A DNA stretch of 6,701 nt from positions 1-6,701 of the forward strand of contig JAUIIF010000253.1 of assembly GCA_030431945.1 (NCBI GenBank), given 5' to 3'. Position numbers and translations under genes: made by a program. The stretch is from Bacteroidia bacterium (GTDB lineage: Bacteria; Bacteroidota; Bacteroidia; Chitinophagales; Saprospiraceae). This document shows, in pieces, positions 5,689 to 6,701 of this stretch. Position 1 is the stretch's first letter; every line of letters begins with the position of its first letter. The notes below the pieces were generated by a model, which saw only the letters and a list, made by a program, of their open reading frames with translations, had not been told where the DNA came from and made no database searches.

Positions 5689-6462
5689 TTAACTCACCTC
5701 CAACGTCCGCTCGAAACGGGCAATGACCGCCCGGAATTCCTCGGGCAAAAATGCGTTCATGACCTCTTCGACCGGTACGGGAATGGGACCGTAGAAGGCT
5801 TCGCCGATGCTGCCGGCCATGGCCGCCTGGGTATCGGTGTCGCCCCCCAGCGAGACGGCAAGCCGGATGCCGTCAAGCAAATCATTACCCTCCAGAAAAG
5901 CAATGATGGCTTCGGGAACGGAGCCGGCGCAGCTGACGTCAAAGGCGTACCCCGGGCGGATCTCCGCAATCGTCCGCCGCAAGTTGTAACCAAAGGTCGT
6001 ACTGACGTAGCGGCGGATGTCTTCCTTAGTGCCGCCCTGACGAGCCAGGAAAATACTGGCCGCAACAGCTTGTGCTCCCTTTATTCCCTCCGGGTGGCTG
6101 TGCGTCGGATCGGCAGATTTCCCAGCCTCCGTAAGTACGGTGTCCAGGTCGTTAAAAAGCCAGCCGACGGGGCTGACCCGCATGGCCGATCCATTACCCC
6201 AGCTGGTGTAAGGCTCCGTAAGTTCATCCCGCATCCACCGCTGGAAGGTGCCTCCGTAGCCGGCGTCAGGATAGCGGAGGGCGTAGTCTTTAATGGCCTC
6301 ACCGTAGTCTTGCTGGTTAAGAATGGCCTCAGCAACGGCAACGGTCAGTACCGTATCATCCGTAAAGTGGCAACTCGTCGTAAAAAGCTCAAAGTCCGTC
6401 TGCTTCGAGCCGCTGCGCTCAAAGCGGGAACCAATAATATCGCCTAGAATAGCACCTTTCAT
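5689..6462 (-). CDS. ADP-ribosylglycohydrolase (ARH/DraG) family protein
   Basis: A 257-residue cytosolic hydrolase with a binuclear metal centre, of the family that removes ADP-ribose from proteins (as DraG does for nitrogenase reductase) or from other ADP-ribosyl compounds. The family order is intact. The start is G-A-I-L-G-D-I-I-G-S (3-12). F-T-D-D-T-V-L-T (33-40) supplies metal ligands T34, D35 and D36. W-G-N-G-S-A-M-R-V-S-P-V-G (88-100) and T-H-S-H-P-E-G (120-126) follow. L-G-G-D-T-D-T (205-211) near the C-terminus supplies D208, D210 and T211. The protein begins at the first family motif, so ATG 6462 is well placed; there is no Shine-Dalgarno sequence. No ADP-ribosyltransferase or nitrogenase gene is visible nearby, so the substrate is unknown. 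It converges on the PNP gene with a 38-base gap and is probably transcribed alone from the region to its right. Confidence 0.92.
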   Translation of the reverse strand: MKGAILGDIIGSRFERSGSKQTDFELFTTSCHFTDDTVLTVAVAEAILNQQDYGEAIKDYALRYPDAGYGGTFQRWMRDELTEPYTSWGNGSAMRVSPVGWLFNDLDTVLTEAGKSADPTHSHPEGIKGAQAVAASIFLARQGGTKEDIRRYVSTTFGYNLRRTIAEIRPGYAFDVSCAGSVPEAIIAFLEGNDLLDGIRLAVSLGGDTDTQAAMAGSIGEAFYGPIPVPVEEVMNAFLPEEFRAVIARFERTLEVS

Positions 6463-6701
6463 AACTATTGATTTATGCCTAAGTCAGCGTGATTTAACTG
6501 CGCAGCTCCTGCGGAGGGGGAAGAATTTTCCACGGGTTGTCATGGCATCTGACTTCGTTAATAGTTAGTTTAACTAATAAGTAAAGGCTAAAGTTCCACG
6601 TCTGGCCACTATTTTTTGCTGAACGGTGCTGTAGGGATACCAAAGTAGCGTGGCCGCCGGCAATCAGGGACGCTGCAAGACGTGCAACCCAAGTCGTATT
6701 T
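6463..6701. other. Region upstream of the ARH gene, no gene seen
   Basis: These 239 bases to the window edge probably carry the promoter of the minus-strand ARH gene. An AT-rich stretch at about 6558-6598 is the best place for it, but no clear Bacteroidota -33/-7 pair was found. Small inverted repeats lie in the presumed leader: CTGCGCAG (6498-6505) and CTCC-TGC-GGAG (6506-6516). One minus-strand frame stays open for 69 codons inward from the window edge, but its translation resembles no protein I know and lacks a visible start, so it is not called. Confidence 0.5.
6565..6577. repeat. Inverted repeat TTAGTT-T-AACTAA, possible operator
   Basis: Two perfect 6-base arms flank one T in the AT-rich segment about 100 bases upstream of the ARH start codon. 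The size and symmetry suit a dimeric regulator's binding site, but AT-rich sequence produces such arms by chance fairly often and no regulator gene is in the window. Confidence 0.35.

Noticed and set aside
5446..6447. A 333-codon open frame on the plus strand covering the PNP 3' end and nearly the whole ARH gene
   Set aside because: It is antisense to a gene with all ARH motifs intact and out of frame with PNP. Its translation has no recognisable motif and an Arg/Gly-rich composition typical of shadow frames in GC-rich DNA.
6495..6701. A minus-strand frame open for 69 codons from the right edge
   Set aside because: Its translation shows no recognisable domain and no start is visible. It passes through AT-rich, promoter-like sequence, so it is most likely non-coding.

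Overview
This looks like ordinary chromosomal DNA from a GC-rich member of the Bacteroidota, perhaps a Lewinella/Saprospiraceae-like or similar lineage. The main support is the acylated TamA-type protein (TamL), which is a Bacteroidota trait. An RDD-family protein of the kind found in Bacteroidota gene clusters points the same way, as does the lack of Shine-Dalgarno sequences before most genes. The genus is a guess. I see no mobile element, tRNA, rRNA, CRISPR array, phage gene or recognisable defence system.

Layout. (1) Positions 1-411 (+) hold the C-terminal half of an RDD-family membrane protein cut by the window edge. A short heptamer repeat follows, then a TauE/SafE (TSUP) family permease at 441-1211 (+). 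The 29-base gap suggests co-transcription. (2) A 149-base convergent gap full of GC-rich palindromes separates this pair from a large minus-strand gene at 1361-3886, the outer-membrane Omp85 lipoprotein TamL. (3) tamL diverges from a TrmH-family RNA 2'-O-methyltransferase (3855-4625, +). Their 5' ends overlap, and an 8-base perfect palindrome in the overlap holds an ATG on each strand. (4) After a 200-base gap comes a trimeric-type purine nucleoside phosphorylase (4826-5650, +). It ends in a short hairpin with a T-run and converges on (5) an ADP-ribosylglycohydrolase (5689-6462, -), whose upstream region fills the rest of the window.

The genes do not form one pathway. They cover membrane transport (TSUP permease), outer-membrane biogenesis (TamL), RNA modification (TrmH family), purine salvage (PNP) and removal of ADP-ribose (ARH). 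The most unusual structural feature is the tamL/trmH start overlap, where each gene's 5' control region must lie inside the other's coding sequence. I did not find a convincing undescribed system here. The findings are local oddities, scored accordingly.
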